Shown here piece by piece: positions 6,781 through 9,610 of a DNA stretch of 9,610 nt. Numbering within the stretch: the first letter of the stretch is position 1; the number at the start of each line of letters is the position of its first letter. Source of the stretch: Gammaproteobacteria bacterium. GTDB taxonomy: Bacteria; Pseudomonadota; Gammaproteobacteria; Xanthomonadales; Xanthomonadaceae. Position numbers and translations under genes: made by a program. The DNA lies in contig JAUIJO010000117.1 in the NCBI GenBank assembly GCA_030431185.1, positions 1 through 9,610 of the forward strand, written 5' to 3'. The notes beneath the pieces are model-generated. The model worked only from the letters and a program-made list of their open reading frames with translations. It had not been told where the DNA came from and did no database searches.

Positions 6781-7525
6781 AGACGCCCTGGTTGAAAACG
6801 ACGCCGGCGAACTTGTCCGGGTCGAAGTTGGCCGCCGCCTGGTTGATCGCCTCGGGGGAGTCCTGGCCATAGCCGGCGACCAGGATCACCACGTCCGCGA
6901 GGTCGGCGAGGATGCGCGCTTCCGGGGCGCCGCGCACCGGCGGGCTGTCCAGGAACATGTAGCAATCGGGGTGGCGGCTGCGGATGGAGTCGAGCAGCAG
7001 GCGCATGCGCACCGATGCGAAGTACTCGGCGCCCGCCTCGCGCGGGGCGCCGGCCGGGATGAGGTTGAGGCCGGGCATGCCGGTCTCGTAGATCACCTCG
7101 CCCAGGTCGCCTTCGGGGTCCTCCAGGTAGTCGGTCAGTCCACCCTTGGGGCAGTCGATCTGCAGGGTGGTGTGCTGGGAGGGGTGGCGCAGGTCGCAAT
7201 CGATCAGCAGGGCGCTCTTGGTTTCGTCGAACGCCATCGCCGCCGCCAGGTTGCGGGCGACGAAGCTGCCGCCGCAGCCGGCGCTCACCGGCGCGACCAG
7301 GGCGACGAAGTTGTTGGTCGTCATCGCCAGCAGGCGCGTGCGTATCTCGCGGAAGGCGTCGACTTCCGGCCGGGCCACGGAAGACCGCCGGATCAGGGCG
7401 CGTTCCTCCATCTGGGCGGGCGTCAGGGCCCGGCCCGTGTGGCGGAGCGAGAGCGAACGCCCTCCCGCGCCGTGCAGGGGCGCCGCATCGTATTCGCGTT
7501 GGACTTTTGGCATTACCGTGCTCAT
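6779..7525 (-). CDS. BY-kinase-like (CpsD/Wzc-type) P-loop protein with degenerate Walker A
   Basis: This is a cytoplasmic protein of the bacterial tyrosine kinase fold that normally partners the chain-length protein and cycles phosphorylation to control polymer length. Over 248 residues I see the oligomerisation motif DAFREIRTR (56-64; usual form E-x2-R-x2-R, here D-x2-R-x2-R). The P-loop position reads APVSAGCGGSFVARNLA (78-94), followed by Walker A' LLIDCDLRHP (107-116) and Walker B YMFLDSPPV (189-197). The lysine expected in the P-loop (GxGK[ST]) is a glycine at residue 86. No tyrosine occurs in the last 29 residues, so the usual C-terminal tyrosine cluster is absent. The family fold is clear, but catalysis by the standard mechanism is doubtful; it may be a pseudokinase or a MinD-like ATP-binding regulator. 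The ATG at 7525 was chosen because it overlaps the upstream stop as ATGA; a second ATG lies four codons later. Confidence 0.88.
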   Translation of the reverse strand: MSTVMPKVQREYDAAPLHGAGGRSLSLRHTGRALTPAQMEERALIRRSSVARPEVDAFREIRTRLLAMTTNNFVALVAPVSAGCGGSFVARNLAAAMAFDETKSALLIDCDLRHPSQHTTLQIDCPKGGLTDYLEDPEGDLGEVIYETGMPGLNLIPAGAPREAGAEYFASVRMRLLLDSIRSRHPDCYMFLDSPPVRGAPEARILADLADVVILVAGYGQDSPEAINQAAANFDPDKFAGVVFNQGV

Positions 7526-9093
7526 GTGCTGGTGAGCTTGATGAGGAGCACCAGTCCGTATATGACCGGCACGACGAGGAACAGGAGGGCGGTCAGGACC
7601 ATCCGGCGGCGATGGGCGCTGCGGCGCGCGGTGGTGTAGTAGTGCGGCACCGCGCCGAGCACCGGCAGTCCCGCCTGGCGTTCGATCTGGCTGGGCGAGC
7701 GCACGCGCGGGTCGAACTTGACCAGCACCAGCAACAACAGCATCGGCGCGGCCAGGGCCATGCCCAGTCCTCCGCCGGCGACATGGGCGAGGCGCAGGCC
7801 GTTGCTCCTGAGCGGGACGCGCGCGGGTTCCTGGATCCGGAAGCTGAGGCCGCGCTGTTCGGCGTCCAGGCTCATCGAGACGCGGGCGTTCTCACGGCGC
7901 TTGAGCAGGTCCTGGTACAGGTCGCGGTTGACCTCGTAGTCGCGGGTCAGTTCGGCCAGCGAACTCTCCGACGCGGCGATGCGTCCACTGCGCTGGAGCT
8001 CCTCGCGCAACAGGCTCTCGCCGGTGGAGATCCGGCTCGACATCGCGGCTGCCTGCCGGTGCACCTGGGCCAGCTTGCTCTTGAGCTCGCCGTAGAGGGG
8101 ATTGAGGTTGGCCGAGCCATTGATCGCGCTCGCCGAATTGGCCGTGCGTGCCTGCTGCAGGGTGTCTTCCTGGCGGAGCTGGCCCTGCAGGTCGTCCAGC
8201 TGGTGCTGGATGCGGACGACGTCCGGGTGTTGGCGGGTATAGGTCAGGAGCAGGCGGTCCTGCTCGTCCTCGAGCTCGGCGAGGCGCGCGACCAGCTGGC
8301 CGGTGCGCGTCTGCAGCACGGTCACCTCGTTCTCGCCCGACAGCTGCGAGGTCAGCGCGGCTTCCTGCGAGCGCAGGTCGTGGAGGTCCATGCGCGAGCT
8401 CTCCACCATGCGGCGCAGTTCGCCGATGCGGGAGTTAACGTCGGTCTCGATGCCCGGACGCGCATCCGGGTTCGACTTGCGGTAGGCCTCGAGCTTGGCT
8501 TCCGCGTCGGTCAGCTTCTCGTGGTACTGGCGGACCTGCGAGTCGATGAAGTCGTAGGCGTCGCGGCTTTCCTGTTCCTTGGTGGCCAGGCTCTCGGAGA
8601 TCACCAGGTCGGCGAACCGGCTCGCCACCTCGTAGGCGCGGCGGGGATTGGAGTCGGTGTAGGAGATCTGGATGAGGTTCTCGCGCGGATTGCCGATCTG
8701 CGTGCGCTTGGTGATCTCCTCGATGATCTTCTCCTGCTCCAGCGGGCTGGGATTGTCCTCCATCCACCCGCCGGTCTTCAGGATCTCGCCCATCACCTTC
8801 TGGCTGAAGGCGACCTGGCGGGTGATGCTCGCCCGGTTGGTGACGTCGGTCGCGACGGCACGACCCTCCATGAGGGGCCGGATGATGTTCGAGTCCTCGA
8901 CCAGGATCGTCGACGAAGAGGTGAACTTCTTCGGCAGGATCAGGCCCGCGGCCAGCGCCAACAGGGCGATGGCCGCGAAGATGGCGACGAGGAGCAGCTG
9001 CCTGCGCTTGACCTCCTCGATCGCGATCGGGAGCAGCGTCGTCAGCGAGGTCGGTTGCTCCTGTCCCGACCACTCTAGAGCGGGATTGGTCAC
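7522..9093 (-). CDS. Wzz/GNVR-type polysaccharide chain-length determinant
   Basis: This inner-membrane co-polymerase sets EPS chain length and probably contacts both the Wza-like exporter and the kinase-like protein. The 523 residues show a first transmembrane helix at about 33-53. A long periplasmic part follows, rich in coiled-coil heptads at about 170-350. A GNVR-like region with the tyrosine/arginine pattern RDYEVNRDLYQDLLKRREN lies near 384-402. A second helix spans about 436-457, a cytoplasmic loop carries LPVLGAVPHY (476-485), and a third helix spans about 499-520, leaving only a few residues after it. The length and third helix fit the PEP-CTERM-locus type rather than classical O-antigen Wzz, which is shorter. 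The start is GTG at 9093 and overlaps the previous stop as GTGA; no convincing Shine-Dalgarno sequence is visible, so translational coupling is likely. The gene ends in an ATGA overlap with the kinase-like gene. Confidence 0.93.
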   Translation of the reverse strand: MTNPALEWSGQEQPTSLTTLLPIAIEEVKRRQLLLVAIFAAIALLALAAGLILPKKFTSSSTILVEDSNIIRPLMEGRAVATDVTNRASITRQVAFSQKVMGEILKTGGWMEDNPSPLEQEKIIEEITKRTQIGNPRENLIQISYTDSNPRRAYEVASRFADLVISESLATKEQESRDAYDFIDSQVRQYHEKLTDAEAKLEAYRKSNPDARPGIETDVNSRIGELRRMVESSRMDLHDLRSQEAALTSQLSGENEVTVLQTRTGQLVARLAELEDEQDRLLLTYTRQHPDVVRIQHQLDDLQGQLRQEDTLQQARTANSASAINGSANLNPLYGELKSKLAQVHRQAAAMSSRISTGESLLREELQRSGRIAASESSLAELTRDYEVNRDLYQDLLKRRENARVSMSLDAEQRGLSFRIQEPARVPLRSNGLRLAHVAGGGLGMALAAPMLLLLVLVKFDPRVRSPSQIERQAGLPVLGAVPHYYTTARRSAHRRRMVLTALLFLVVPVIYGLVLLIKLTST

Positions 9094-9610
9094 AGTGCGC
9101 GCTCGGGTACGGTGATGACGTCGCCGGGGGCGACCTTGTAGTTGGTCGACAGATCGCCGTCATCGAGGATGTTGTCGAGGTCGACCGCGTAGTTGCGGGT
9201 GCCGCTGTCGTCGGTGCGGTACAGCTCGGAACGCGCGGGCGAGGCGAACTCGGTGAGCCCGCCCGCCGCCAGCACCGCGTCCAGCACGGTCATGCCCTGG
9301 CGATAGGGGATCGAGATCGGCTGGCGGACCGCGCCGGTGACGCGGACGCGCGACAGGTACTCGTGGCTGCGCAGGTCGGTGAGGATCACCGCGACCTGCG
9401 GGTCGCGCACGTAGACGGCGAGCTTCTCGCTGATGTCGCCGGCGACCTGGCTCGGGGTCAGCCCGCCGGCACGGACGTCGCCCACCAGCGGCACGGAGAT
9501 CATGCCGTCGGGCCGGACCGGGACCGTGATGCCCAGGTCGGGGTTCCGCCAGACCGTGACCTGGACGATGTCGTCCACGCCGATCTGGTAGGCATCGACC
9601 GCGGTGGGCG
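9090..9610 (-). CDS. Wza-like polysaccharide export protein (5' end outside window)
   Basis: The protein probably forms the periplasmic and outer-membrane channel through which the finished exopolysaccharide leaves the cell. Only the last 172 residues are visible; the reading frame is open through the window edge, so the start, signal peptide and lipobox lie upstream. The visible part opens with a polysaccharide-export domain (YQIGVDDIVQVTVWRNPDL, then VRPDGMISVPLVGDV and a GLTPSQVAGDI segment). It continues into a SLBB-type domain (SRVRVTGAVRQPISIPYRQG, then VLDAVLAAGG). The last residues, STNYKVAPGDVITVPER, resemble the ending of the exporters of XrtA/PEP-CTERM EPS loci as I remember that family. 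No C-terminal transmembrane helix like that of E. coli Wza follows. The TGA stop overlaps the GTG start of the chain-length gene by 4 nt. Family assignment is strong; the XrtA-type subgroup is from memory of the motif pattern. Confidence 0.93.
   Translation of the reverse strand, partial: PTAVDAYQIGVDDIVQVTVWRNPDLGITVPVRPDGMISVPLVGDVRAGGLTPSQVAGDISEKLAVYVRDPQVAVILTDLRSHEYLSRVRVTGAVRQPISIPYRQGMTVLDAVLAAGGLTEFASPARSELYRTDDSGTRNYAVDLDNILDDGDLSTNYKVAPGDVITVPERAL

Noticed and set aside
6769..6870. Upstream start of the barrel gene at 6870
   Set aside because: The additional 34 residues are basic and lie inside the kinase-like gene. Starting at 6768 gives a standard signal peptide and an ideally spaced Shine-Dalgarno sequence.
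7507..9078. Plus-strand open frame of 523 codons opposite the chain-length gene
   Set aside because: It mirrors the real gene almost exactly, reads as low-complexity valine/alanine/arginine/glutamine/histidine sequence without motifs, and is a usual by-product of GC-rich third positions on the other strand.
1..9610. Promoters, terminators, repeats, RNA genes, mobile elements or CRISPR
   Set aside because: There is no non-coding stretch longer than 10 nt, and I saw no tandem or inverted repeats or RNA-like segments beyond what GC-rich coding sequence gives by chance.

Overview
The window is one uninterrupted stretch of an exopolysaccharide (EPS) assembly and modification locus. Every gene lies on the minus strand and is transcribed from position 9610 towards 1. 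There is no plus-strand gene that I believe, no RNA gene, no mobile element and no CRISPR. The DNA is GC-rich (about two thirds by eye). The protein style, with a Wza-like exporter, a GNVR-type chain-length protein, a small separate BY-kinase-like ATPase and an outer-membrane barrel, matches the EPS loci that accompany XrtA/PEP-CTERM systems in Gram-negative bacteria. A high-GC gamma- or betaproteobacterium, for example of the Lysobacter/Luteimonas kind, is the likely source. That is inference; nothing in the window identifies the species.

Layout in transcription order: (1) the C-terminal part of a Wza-like polysaccharide export protein, 9610-9090, cut by the window edge; (2) a Wzz/GNVR-type chain-length determinant, 9093-7522; (3) a BY-kinase-like P-loop protein whose Walker A lysine is missing, 7525-6779; (4) an outer-membrane beta-barrel protein with a clear signal peptide, 6768-5449; (5) and (6) two GT4-type glycosyltransferases, 5492-4278 and 4281-3118; (7) an O-antigen ligase/Wzy-type membrane polymerase, 3137-1785; (8) and (9) two different NodB-type polysaccharide deacetylases, 1788-757 and 760-1, the second cut by the window edge and read here by direct translation.

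The genes are packed very tightly. Five junctions are 4-nt ATGA/GTGA overlaps, two are longer overlaps (44 and 20 nt), and the only gap is 10 nt, in front of the outer-membrane protein, where a strong Shine-Dalgarno sequence sits. This indicates one polycistronic unit whose promoter lies upstream of the window.

Working model: the two glycosyltransferases extend a lipid-linked repeat unit in the cytoplasm. The Wzy-like protein polymerises it in the periplasm under control of the chain-length protein and its kinase-like partner. The Wza-like protein and possibly the barrel carry the chain across the outer membrane, and the deacetylases remove acetyl groups. The initiating phosphoglycosyltransferase, the flippase and any exosortase are not in the window. 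The most notable point is the kinase-like protein: it keeps the fold motifs but lacks the catalytic lysine and the C-terminal tyrosine cluster, which suggests a non-catalytic or altered regulator of EPS chain length.
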